Of a stretch of 64,000 bases of DNA, positions 23,872 through 34,558 are shown in pieces. The notes below the pieces were generated by a model. The model did no database searches. It saw only the letters and a program-made list of their open reading frames with translations, and was not told the origin of the DNA. Within the stretch, counting starts at the first letter, position 1. Every line of letters begins with the position of its first letter. The stretch comes from Lutraria lutraria (Eukaryota > Mollusca > Bivalvia > Venerida > Mactridae), in NCBI GenBank assembly GCA_964023205.1, contig OZ026833.1, positions 46,750,441 to 46,814,440 of the forward strand. Direction: 5' to 3'. The translations under genes were made by a program, and so were the position numbers.

Positions 23872-24906
23872 GACGGGGGGAAGATAGCGTGCGCCCCCTC
23901 AAAGTTCTCGATCATATATAGACATAAAATACCATTTAAAATTAATTCATTCAATGAAATAGCATTCAGTTATTCAGTTCATAAATATTACGCCCCCTAG
24001 TTTGAAAACCCGGATCCGCCCCTTCTGCATATATGATAATTACTAACAGGACTCATTGTTGGTTTTACAATGCTATCATTATCAGTGACATCATGGCAAA
24101 TTTGCAAATTTTAACACATACATTGCATGGTGAGGGGAATATAAAATGGTATTACACTGAATTATTGATTTATTTCTTAAATTCAAACACATGCATGGGC
24201 GCGAATGTCATAGGAAACACTTCCTTTTTATTTTTAAGAATTTAAGAGAAATGAAAAACCGGAAATTCTGTAGCAACAACATATCTTAAAAACATTTTTT
24301 TTAAATAAAAATTATTAATTTTCTTTGATAAAATAAGTGCATGCTTAAATATCAATAATCTTATGATAAGATTTTTTTATTGTAAGACGGGGGAAGGTAG
24401 CCTGCATGGCGGGCGCCCCCTCAACGTTCTCGATCATATATAGACATAAAATACCATTAATTAATTAATTCATTTAATGAAATAGCATTCAATTATTCAG
24501 GTCCCAAATATTACGCCCCCTAGCTTGAAAACCTGGATCCGCCCCTTCTGCATATATGATAATTACTAATAGGACTCATTGTTGGTATTACAATGCTATC
24601 ATTATCAGTGACATCATGGCAAATTTGCAAATTTTAACACATATATTGCATGGTGAGGGGAATATAAAATGGTATTACGCTGAATTATTGATTTATTTCT
24701 TAAATTCAAACACATGCATGGACGCGAACGTCATAGAAAACACTTCCTTTTTATTTTTAAGAATTAAAGAGAAATGAAAAACCGGAAATTCTGTAGCAAC
24801 AACATATCTTAAAAACATTTTTTTTAAATAAAATTATTAATTTTCTTTGATAAAATAAGTGCATGCTTAAATATCAATAATCTTATGATAAGATTTTTTA
24901 TTGTAA
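23872..24906. repeat. tandem duplication of a ~520-bp unit
   Basis: Two adjacent copies, 23872-24385 and 24386-24906, share almost all of their sequence. Shared stretches include GTTCTCGATCATATATAGAC, GGATCCGCCCCTTCTGCATA and ATCTTATGATAAGATTTTTT. Differences are scattered single bases and a few short gaps. Both carry the same short open frame (24033-24245 and 24556-24777), which is repeat-derived and not a gene. The unit ends resemble the inverted version of the GGTGCGAATCGG segment of the composite repeat. Confidence 0.9.
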
Positions 24907-25017
24907 GAAAAAAATATGATGCCTCATAAATGCGAGCCCTGGTCTAAGCCAAATCACAGCTGACTGTATCTCGTACAGAAATTAATTTTCTCAATGTTAA
25001 TTTTACTAAATGACTAA

Positions 25018-25092
25018 TTTGCCATGGCAATTTTTTGCCATGGAAATTTTGCCATGGTAATATTTTGCCATGGAAATTTTGCCATTTGCCAT
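25018..25092. repeat. short array of CATGGCAAA palindromes
   Basis: Four to five degenerate units of TTTGCCATGGCAA with TGCCATGG cores, adjoining the inverted repeat arm at 25094-25208. Counterpart of 7391-7708. Confidence 0.75.
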
Positions 25093-25208
25093 TTTTAATA
25101 AGTAACTAAATGCTACAATTTAATAATGTTTTTGTTTCACAAAAACGCGTAAAAGTGGGGGCTGTATTTGCCAAAGACCGGCGCGGCAAAAACAAACCGG
25201 CGGAGGTT

Positions 25209-26390
25209 ACAAGTGAAACAAAGTTTAAACTAAGTAATTCGTACATATAGGTATTAATATATCATTTAATTGTTAAACTTAATCATGCCCTCATTGTATT
25301 ATTTGTGTTTGCTTATAAATATTCCTGTAGATCGGCAGTGAACTTTAATTATAATGACATAATCTAATGTCGGGGTATATGTACGTCAATGATTAACTTG
25401 CTACTTTTTATACTTCCGAGAGACCATTCATGATAATTATGTTGAATGTTACGAATTTAAAAAACATTCATTTAATTACTGCATTTTGAAAGTCTACATA
25501 TAATCTGTCACATTATTGACGGCGCCGAGAACGGCGGCGTCAGTATTGAATACTGTTAAAAAATTGCACTGGTGTTGCGTAATCGATTTGGGAGAAGCTG
25601 GTATTATTAATCATTTTTTACTTTCTTTTTTAATCTTTTTTAAACAATCTGATATGTATTGTATGCATCCATTAAGTGATAAAAAATGTCAAAATATTTA
25701 AAATGAAAGTTTTTTACCGTTACTACAAAGCTTTGAAAATGTTTTCTGTATATATAATAGCTTCTCTCAAAACGGTTAGGCTACGCTCTTTTTATACGTT
25801 AGTTTCTAAACCTTACTACCCCAACTTCGCAAAAGTACCGAAAACGTTTTCGAAGCTTGTTTATGCCTATCTGAAAGTCAGTTGTTAAAAGAACAATAGG
25901 GTAAATTAAAAAATCAACGACAATTGATCTTATTTACTTCGTACAAGCCTATATAATGGAAAAACTGTAGTGATAATGACCAAACTATGCAAATAAGTCT
26001 TGCCTTATGAAAAACCATATTTTGTATTACGTTTATATACAACGCATTGGCGTTTTAACGGATTGCGAATAAAAACGCAATGGAGATAAAACATACTGAC
26101 GGTTTAAATCGTAATTGATATTATTCTTTGAGCAGTTATTATTGAAGTTTGCTTCGTGAATTCAGTTTCTTTTAGCTGCGTAAAACAGTAGAAATGTTCG
26201 TTGTTTTTTATCTCCATTTTCTTTTTTTTTGTTTTGTCTCCGTTTCGCGAAAAACTCGCTCCGCCAGCATTTTCCAGACAGACTCTATCAATCGACCAAT
26301 GAAAATGTTACAATTAACCACATGTTAAAGCGCGTCACTTTCCGCCATATTGGTTGACTGAACACGAAAGACAACAACGATAACTGTCAA
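25209..26390. other. no gene seen; possible promoter at the right end
   Basis: AT-rich DNA. The short frames at 25516-25888 are not convincing. Near 26398-26400 an ATG is followed at once by GTAAGAAG, a good donor. This could be a first exon ending at the initiator codon, which would make 26290-26397 a 5' untranslated region of the locus that follows. Confidence 0.35.
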
Positions 26391-26546
26391 CAAACATGGT
26401 AAGAAGTATTTAACAGTAGGTAGTTTCCATCAAGGTTGTCTAAATTTGCACCGTATAATGGAATGCAGTGTACTGCAATGTCAATTTAGTCGCTCTTTCG
26501 GCATTTTTTCAATGCCAGCCTTGCAGTATTTTTAATTTCATAAGTC

Positions 26547-27345
26547 TTGATATGTCGCTTGTATGGAAGTATAGTTCAGTCCATCGGTGAACTTAGATAC
26601 CTTGGACATAATGATTTGCCGAATGTTGCTACATTTAGGGGTCAGTTATATGATGTACAGTACACCTCAGCAGGGTTCTCAATAACTGCAGGCCAATTTA
26701 GCCGCTTAGAAACTTACCTCACGTTAGATTTTATCAGGAAAAATGAACACCCAGGCATATTGTCATGTAGGAAGTTTTAATCTAGATGTCAATAAGACGT
26801 CAGTGACTTATTGCCTCATCAATAATGGATTTAAGTTAGAAATGTGTTTGGGCCGGTTAGGAATCTCAAAAGTGTATAAAATATTGATAGAAAATGCCCG
26901 GACCCCTAAGCAGGTCTGTTAGTCTAGCTTTTGGGCCTGTTGGCCCCAAACTTATTGAGAACTGTGCTTCAGATATGTATTACGGCTATATAATATCAAC
27001 AGACCTGTCGAGTTACGTTAGGGCCAATTGCCATTTTTCGACGCAATTTCTCAAGCATGCCTACTCTCGCCTTACCAAATCTTGACTGTTGATGGTTTGA
27101 CAATCGCTTTGTATATCGATCCTCAAACTAATCACTTCCTTTTATTTGATTCCCACGAAAGAAATAGACATGGGTTACGCAGCGATGATGGTACTGCTGT
27201 GCTGATATCTTATGACACATTAGATGAGTTATTTGATTTTCTTTTTGTTCATTATACAGATCATTCTTATGAATTGACTCCAGGTTATTGGTCAAATATT
27301 TTGGAGCACGGTAATACTCAAAGAACTGCCTTTTCTTATTCATAG
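26547..27345 (+). pseudogene. broken C76/OTU-like cysteine-protease-like domain
   Basis: Two frames on the same strand look like parts of one domain. The first (26547-26780) holds GELRYLGHNDLPNVATF. The second (27028-27345) holds AISQACLLSPYQILTVDG and then NHFLLFDSHERNRHGL, followed by DGTAVLISYDTLDELFDF and YELTP. The FDSH-R---G block with a following G-(T/S)-AVL resembles the His-containing part of papain-fold proteases of the C76/OTU-like group found in mollusc and fish transposon-associated proteins, by memory. A catalytic Cys in the expected upstream position is not clear. Between the two frames the sequence is out of frame and lacks clear splice sites, so the locus looks broken. A mobile-element origin is likely but unproven. 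Confidence 0.45.
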
Positions 27346-28551
27346 TCATTGTTTTATGATGTACATGCAGTATATAGCCAATTATTGAATGATTATGAGT
27401 ATGTTGCACGTCCGCTTCAGTGAAGTGAACGATTCTCTTTTGAAATTTGAATTGTCAGTTCCTAATAACATACAGTCCTATGATCAGGTTAATATGCAAA
27501 CTGCAACACCTGCATTTTTGCCCAATCTTTGTTTCCAAACACAGAAATTACTGTCTAATTTGAGCTTAACACTTGCAACAATATTAAGATGTCAGCAGTT
27601 GATCAGCGTTTCAGTAATCAGTTAATATTAAAAAAGTATGTGTTAAGATGAAAAGGTAGATGAAAAAAATCATACTCATTTAAATTGAATATATATACAG
27701 TTACAACTCACCTTAAGACCTCTCAATAATGTGACTCACTCAAAATTACAGTCTGCAAAATAAGCACTTGACTAGTTGTCCCAGACAAGTAATTATTGAT
27801 TTGGTCTATTAACTTTAATCAATAATTATGTTTATAGTATAAAGGAAAACTATTCACTTTTGGTGATTTGGACAAGTAATTCCAACTGTAAGTAACTTGA
27901 GAACTACTTAATTTCCTATCCTTTAAACTTCATAGACTATATCTTACAGAGCTTAAATTTATAATACTAATATTTTCAGTTCATTTCCAATGATGCTGTA
28001 CCTGTGTCAATAGAAGATGAGGACGTTGACAACATTTTAAAAAAATGGTGATTTGCTGTGCAAATGAAAAACGAGGAGTTGGTGTATTCAATTGATTCAC
28101 TGTATGAAGTTGCTTCATATACTGCTTGTAGTACAAAAGGTGTGGAATTTTTTGTCTATAGGCATACTACTTTTTGGATTAGACTTTATTTTCACTGTTT
28201 ATTAGTTGTGGGTTTCATACAAACCATGAAAAGTGCTTGAATTTCTATATTTCAGATTTGAATGCCAACTGGCTTACATTAAATTTATAATAGTCCAAAA
28301 AAACTGTTTAAATTTGGAAATGTTATGCTTGATAAGTGGTCGAGTTCATGAATAGAATCAATAATTGTTAAAATGTCATGTATACGGATGTCTGTGTGGG
28401 AAACATATGTTTTGGTCATAAACCACATAATAGTTCTGACTGATTTTCATATGTTGTCAAAGGGTAAGACATTGTGTATAGAATACACAGTCATGTGTTG
28501 TTTTGTGTTCCCGTTTATATATAAATAAGTGTTTTATTTATACATTTACAG
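27346..28551. other. possible introns of the broken protease/OB locus
   Basis: AT-rich sequence with frames at 27389-27625 and 28058-28240 that show no recognised motif. One likely exon (27980-28047) is described with the OB-fold fragment. Confidence 0.3.
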
Positions 28552-28812
28552 CTTGTCGCAAGAAGACGTTAGTGGAAGGTGTATGTCCAACTTGCGAAGG
28601 AACAAAAGGATCAAGAACTTACAGATGCAAGTTGTCAGTCAATAGAGACAATTTCTCAAAGGATGTTACCTTAAGATGATTTAGTTAAATTATTTGGGAA
28701 GTTACCACAAGAAGAAGATGATGATCTATTGTTCAGCATGGTGGAGTCGTTGCCAGTAAATTTTACGGCAAAATTTTCTGGGACAAACTTCTATAATATT
28801 GTGAAAAAATAA
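28552..28812 (+). pseudogene. RPA-like zinc-ribbon OB-fold fragment with frameshift
   Basis: After a good acceptor (CATTTACAG, ending 28551) the frame reads CRKKTLVEGVCPTCEGTKGS and YRCKLSVNRDNFSKDVTL. It then hits TGA at 28677, but a one-base shift opens the frame DDLVKLFGKLPQEEDDDLL and on to a TAA at 28810-28812. A CxxC pair (CPTC) followed by YRCKLSV and a D-V-T-L strand is the layout of the zinc-ribbon OB fold in RPA1-type single-strand DNA-binding proteins. The first Cys pair would be shared with an earlier exon. The frameshift marks it as broken, unless it is an assembly error. A candidate upstream exon lies at 27980-28047 (acceptor ATTTTCAG; FISNDAVPVSIEDEDVDN), but its phase does not fit simply. 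Confidence 0.45.
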
Positions 28813-31800
28813 ATCAATAAATATATACTCTTCAGAACATGCAAATTTACCATGCAGACATTTTTCTAATTTAACATATTTACATTTTAGATGTTTGTTG
28901 CTTTAAAGGTATAATTACATTTTGGAAAGAAGCCTAAAACCAGAAATTAGCATTTTAGACAATAGTATGACTAAAGTATATAATAAAAAATTATAGATTT
29001 TTGTGTGTTCACAGTACAATTTTTGCCTGTTAGAAAAAATTGTTTTTGACAGTGCATGCAATGTTTAGTTATTTTTGAGTAAAAAAATACCCATGATTGT
29101 TTTTTTAAATGAAAATTAATTTTACCAAGAAATAATACAACATGATGGTTTTTTTTATATATGTTTGTTATGCAAGTGATCAGTAAACTTAATAAGAAAC
29201 ATAGAAAAATTAAGGATTATTGCTTTGATAGTCAATTTCTTCAATTCATATTTATGAAACTTCTTACCAACAAATGATTATAGGAACACTGACCATGGCT
29301 ATTTATTTCTAACCAAATGCCATTGTGCTACAATATTTATTGTATGGTAAAAAACAACACTTTGGTTTATTATACTGTAGGACTTTCATTGCTCTAGTTC
29401 ATCTATAACAAAATGAAATATAAATTTTTCTGATACTTTTTCCTTCTGTATATTAACAGTCTTTCTGTCATTAAATTATGTTAAAGTTAGGTACTGGGCC
29501 ATCTGGGGTAAAGATTCATTTGGAAAGTAATAGAAAACTTACCAGAGATCAGACTTTGAGCTTTATCTTGTCCATTGTTGTTGTTTACATATCTTAGTAA
29601 ATATGTCTATGTATATATATATTGCTTGTGTTTTGTGTAGACCAGGCTACAGGACTTTCTTGGTAGAGATGTTGTTAATCATGTTTTCATTACGACTTGT
29701 ATGATCTCATAAAAAATCAATTTTTCAACTTTGACATGTTTCTTTTTATTCCCATTTAAACTCATAAAAATCATTTTTAATAATCCATGTGCCATTGATT
29801 ATTTCCTCAAATGTATATCTGTATAAAGCTTTAAGGAAAGTGCAAAAAAGTTCTCTTATATTTTAGTTCTCCTGTCACTATTGTTATCTTTACATTTCTT
29901 TGTAAATATGTATATTTTTGTGTGTGTACCTGACTACAGGACTGTCTTGGTATAAATGTTGCTAATTTATTTTTTGTAACTCTTATAATATCATAAGCAA
30001 TTCAATCTTTCCTATTGCATTTTTCCATTTAAACTGTAAAAACTTAATTTTTATTAAACCATTGACCATTGATTATTTTCCCAAGTAGAGCTTGCAATCT
30101 TCACCAGATATTAGTGGCTGAATTAGGTCAGTATTTAATTTGGTCACCTGATAAAACATAGAAACTTTGTATAGGCAATTGAGATTTTTCCATTTGGATT
30201 GTTAGAGTAAATACTCATGACAGTGATATAGGGCCATCTTAAATCCACCATTTCAGCTTGCTATGTACTTTGTGATAACCAATCTAAGAACATTATTATT
30301 ATTATTAACACTATGTTTTCATTACACATACTTCATAATAATGTTTTGTTTTAATTGTCAAAACTAATTTTTAGTATTTTACTTGTGCCATTTGTAAGTG
30401 TCGAAGGAATGCTGAACTAATGATACAAATTAGATATAACATAATTTTTGCAAATTCTAATATGTTTCTATTTCAATGTATTAGAAAATATTCATAGCAA
30501 TCAATTTTGTAAAATAAAACATTATATTAAGTATTGTGATGTATAAGTTTGTATTTTCACTATCATATAAAGCAACATTCAGGTATGCTATTTGCTCAAG
30601 CTTAAGTGCACATTTGCTCAACTGTGTTTAATTTGAATTTATAGTATTGTTGTGACTGTACTGTTTCATGTACATGTTTCCTTTTTAAATCTTATTTAAT
30701 GCACATTTCGTCTTAAAACTTTCAACTTTCGTGAATGTGCTGTTATACCTCCACAAAGTGCAATTAGTAACTATTTTTGTATCAGTTTAACTAATCTCTT
30801 TAATAAACTTAACATTTGTTGTTGCATAAGAATGCATTTTTGATAATAAATTTATTTTAACTTGTTATACATACTTTTCTTTTTTTCTTATATATGCCCA
30901 GTTCGAACATTTGGGAATATATTGCTTTGTACAAGTCAGTTGTTGTTGGGTAGGTTGAACAAATGGTTTTCCTTCAGACAACAAAACAGTCTCCTTACAA
31001 TAAGTAACTTGTGCACGGTGGGGCATAAGATCTTCAAACTTTACATGAAAATTGGTTATCATCGGTGTATGACCTGTATTGATTGAGACCTTTAACATGA
31101 ATGACTACTTGGCTGGCATTTTAGAAACATCTCTTTCATGAGAGGTTTTGTTTTTGCTCATTTGTCACATAGTAACATGCTGCATGTTTGAAACAACTTT
31201 CGTCATACTTGGGTAATCTAGTTACAAATATGACAAAATTTTGTAGAAAATTTGTCATGATGCTCATCAATAAAATCTAGGTCAGATTTTATAATGGGTC
31301 AGATAAGGCTAGAAGGCCAAATCAAAGTAAAAGCTTGTTCACACTAGACATCCACATTCTCAAAATTTATTATTTATTCTTACGTAAAATATCTTGTACT
31401 TGAAACAACATGTGCGCCGTCTTTGATGCTTTGCATCAAAATTAGTCTTGTGTTTTATTTGCCAAGATATCGCTAATTGTCTGTGTATGGATCAGTTCTG
31501 TTCAATTCGTTTTAAATAAATAAGAACAATTTTCGTCTGGTTTTGTGAATCAAATCACATGCATGCAAAACATTAATTAGTGGTTTATAACATAATGTGT
31601 GAAAAAAACTTAATTATTGACTCAATACTATTAGATTGACGCACCAGTATTGACTTCTGCTTGGCGAATTAAGATATAGTCCTCGTAAGTAGATAATATT
31701 TTTAGCGCATGCGCACTGCCGTCGAGAACGACAATCTTCCAAGGGAGACTACCTTGTTATGGGAAAGGGCCATACTCACTAGTTAAATTTAATACACATA

Positions 31801-32313
31801 CATTTCAGTTTACTAGTAATGTAAATTGCTGACGTGGAAATGTTAATTAATAGGGAATCAGATAGGAAAAAACAACATTAACACTCGCAAAGTAAACTCT
31901 GACATCAACAATAAAGACAGTCAGTTGCCCAACTGCAAACGAACATACTTTTAAGGATGACTCTGGTAGGATTTTGATTCCAAAAGTATCAGAGGTATGC
32001 ATGCGTCAATAAATCAGAATCTGCTAAGTATGCATTATGTTCAAAGACAGCTCGGTTGCTGAAATCCAAATTAACAACTAAATTAAATCTGCCATAAATA
32101 TTCGAAACAAAAGTCATATCAACAACAATAGCATAAAATATACAATTATTGATAAATCAATATCTTCTAAAACAGTGTTGCATAATGACTAAGATATTAA
32201 TCAGTAACAGCTTTAAATAAAATACGTATTTGTCAATCTTATTCCACGTCGCGTGTTTTAAAGAGTAAGTTTCATGGTTTGGTGCTTTATCTGACACAAC
32301 GTGGCATATCCAC
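28813..32313. other. gene-poor stretch with degenerate tandem duplication
   Basis: No gene seen. The segments at about 29563-29820 and 29872-30085 are diverged copies of one another: both contain an ACAGGACT-TCTTGGTA stretch, a CCATTTAAACT stretch and CATTGATTATTT. A weaker third copy runs to about 30400. A palindromic GCGCATGCGCAC at 31705-31716 matches the NRF-1 binding consensus but has no gene beside it. The overlapping sense/antisense frames at 30862-31098 are not convincing. Confidence 0.45.
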
Positions 32314-32377
32314 TTGCGTACTTGCACTCCTTGGAAACTAAACAATAGTTCAGTCAATCTATTGGTGCGCATGAATT

Positions 32378-32983
32378 TTGATGCACATCAAAGTACTACG
32401 ACTTTCTACATCCGCCATGCAATTGTTAATCTTGTTCCCATTCCATGTTACTGCGCAAGTCTATGTAAATATAATTTCCAAAGCAACCGTCTTCCATCGC
32501 GGCCAAATTAAGAGACAGCCTAAATGCAGCAAATGTCCACAAGTAGGCCATACAACTGCTTTTTGTGAAAATGACTGGGTCTGCACTCAGTGGAAACAAT
32601 CCGGACATACACAGAGCGAATGTGACGCATTTAATGGACATATTCAGAGTGATATCAATGACTCCGACGAAGAACGTGAAACACTGAGTGACACAGACAC
32701 TCAAACGCGGACAACAACGACCGTCATACCCGATGCTGTCAATACTAGACATCGTGAAACTCGTGCTATGGACACTAATAAACCAAAACAAAAGAAATCT
32801 AACACGACACAAATACACGGACAACAGACAATGATCAAATTCGTGCGCAATACATCTGAAAGTGACGCGAAAACACCAAATAAACAATCATCGAAAAACG
32901 TGGTTAGATCTCCACCTACTCCGGCAGAAGAACTCCACGACGAATCAAAGAAACAACGAAAATCAACCCAAAGACGCAAATGA
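32378..32983 (+). pseudogene. LINE ORF1, zinc-knuckle nucleic-acid-binding protein (degenerate)
   Basis: A 201-codon frame. Around residues 47-65 it holds FHRGQIKRQPKCSKC, then a CCHC knuckle (C-x2-C-x4-H-x4-C: CSKCPQVGHTTAFC). A second knuckle follows in which one Cys is replaced by Trp (CTQWKQSGHTQSEC). The rest is a Ser/Thr/Lys-rich tail with acidic patches (DINDSDEERETLSD). This fits the ORF1 of L1/Tx1-type LINEs in molluscs, which binds the element's RNA. The N-terminal part is in another frame upstream (about 32314-32460), so the start is lost. The Cys-to-Trp change would damage the second zinc site. Confidence 0.7.
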
Positions 32984-33692
32984 TCGTGTTACATGTACAT
33001 GACATTTCTCCATTTATTCAAGGATTACATGAACACGGATTTCTCTATGGACTTTCCACTACGACTAACGATAACACATTGCTATACGGTCGTGTGACCG
33101 ATCTTAGCCACGTGCGTTGGGTACAAAATAAACATTTAAATCATAGGTACATTGTGTACCATACTAAATATAATATGGATTATGTTGATATATTGATATG
33201 CAGGTAATATGTTTATTCATATGCATAATTTTGTATCCATGTATATACACGAGTTAATTAATTGTATTAGGAAACCCGCTTTACGTGGGAACCTGAGCAA
33301 ATTGTTTGAATATGTAACGCATCGTTATATTATTAGATGCAACTTTGAAGTGGCTTTGCCATTCTCGTCGCAAACAATTCATTTTACTACTTTGCACACT
33401 AGTGCGCATCAAACATGTATTTTGTCTATACATATATATTTGATGGATACTGTGTATGATTCCTATATATATTGTATACGTTACTTTAAATTTGAACTTG
33501 CATATAAGTCTAATATGAATATTTCGAACGTTCTATAATATAAGTACTATCTTAATGTCTAATATAATTTATACATATATCATCACATATTAATAATACT
33601 TTGCACACATTTTTGTCACAGCTCAAACATTTTATTGTACAAGCTGTACTTCCATGTTTAATTCCTATCTTAAACAGTCAACAGATAATTAG

Positions 33693-33783
33693 ATGACAAC
33701 CGCTTTACATTTAATATCCCTAAATGCACAGGGTTTAAGGGATAAACTGAAACGGGCCCGCTTACTGCAATGGTTAATGCACC
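33693..33783 (+). pseudogene. LINE ORF2 start, endonuclease N-terminus (cut by an insertion)
   Basis: An ATG at 33693 opens a frame containing LISLNAQGLRDKLKRARLLQ, the typical first strand of the L1-type endonuclease, where the Asn (LNAQGL) is an active-site residue. The frame stops being endonuclease-like at 33783, where an inverted-repeat element is inserted. The homology resumes at 34559. Confidence 0.75.
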
Positions 33784-34558
33784 CAGGGTCACTCAAATAG
33801 AAGGGTCTGGACTCCGTGAATTAAAGCGTTGGGTAGCGATCACGTGATCGCGCGCAAGATGGTCGTCATTGTGAAACGGTGAAGAACGCATTGAAATAGA
33901 TACCCAAATATTCACAAATTACTTATCATTTTATTGGTGTAGAGCTCCACGAAAATTTAGGTCGTATGTATCCCCTTCTAATTTGACCAATTTCTTAGGA
34001 TAAAATCCATTTATTTTGTTGTAATCCGACGGTATATAAATGGACGAAAACTCGTTTAAGCCCAGATTTAGATTGTTGTCGCAAAGTGTGTATTTTTCGT
34101 CAGTAAATATAACCCTATAAAGTTATAGAGTGGTGTAGTTAGGATTAATTATATGTCTTTTAAAGGTTGTTGAAGTAACTCATTCAGTTACTTTTTCATA
34201 TTGTTACCGATGTTAAGAAATAATGGTACATGAATTTGAGCCTTTTTGAGAAGTCGCCATTTTGAGTTTGACCGGTTGTAATAGATTTTACTATTTATAG
34301 TAAGTGATTTCGTCTTTAAAAATCATCTATCGCTGAAATGCTGCAACACATTTTAGAAAAATCAATACTCCGTTAATTCATGATTTTACTTTAAATTTTC
34401 GATTTCTTGTTTTTGACAAAATGGAAATTGAAAATGTGTGTGTAATCTATACACGCGTGAAAAAGCTCTCCGATAAGTATCGACAGCACAACTTGATGTT
34501 TATACAGAGATAAGCGCATGAAGAGCACGAGTCCAGACCATTCAATTGAAAGACCCTG
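33784..34558. mobile_element. 775-bp non-autonomous DNA transposon inside the LINE
   Basis: The element begins CAGGGTCACTCAAATAGAAG and ends with the imperfect inverse, so the terminal inverted repeats are about 30 bp (shared CAGGGTC, TCAA and GGTCTGGACTC). It is flanked by a 7-bp direct repeat, ATGCACC, at 33777-33783 and 34559-34565. This is consistent with a target-site duplication. It carries no transposase frame. The CAGGG ends recall hAT elements, but those make 8-bp duplications, so the superfamily is open. It cuts the LINE's endonuclease between two conserved blocks, so it arrived after the LINE. Confidence 0.85.

Larger units (their letters stand above)
23872..25208 (-). mobile_element. 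composite non-autonomous repeat, copy B (inverted)
   Basis: Read on the minus strand from 25208 this repeats the order of copy A: the AACCTCCGCCGG arm (25208-25094), a CATGGCAAA array (25092-25018), an ATTAGTNATTTAGT stretch, a segment with GGCTTAGACCAG and CGCATTTATGAGG (about 24960-24920), and an ATCTTATCATAAGAT segment. After that it runs into the 520-bp tandem units. This shows the arm, array and GGCTTAGACC blocks form one element. Confidence 0.6.

Noticed and set aside
24033..24777. Two similar plus-strand frames that look like paralogous genes
   Set aside because: They lie in the 520-bp tandem repeat units and are carried by the repeat; no domain is seen.
31705..31716. NRF-1-like site GCGCATGCGCAC as a promoter
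   Set aside because: The motif is good but there is no first exon, start codon or gene nearby, so it is noted only within the intergenic entry.
32426..32979. Two long minus-strand frames (153 and 92 codons)
   Set aside because: They are antisense to LINE ORF1, which has the real zinc-knuckle motif. Their Cys/Phe/Val-rich composition is a shadow.
33209..33538. 109-codon frame between LINE ORF1 and ORF2
   Set aside because: His/Ile/Tyr-rich noise in the LINE spacer; no similarity to LINE proteins that I recognise.
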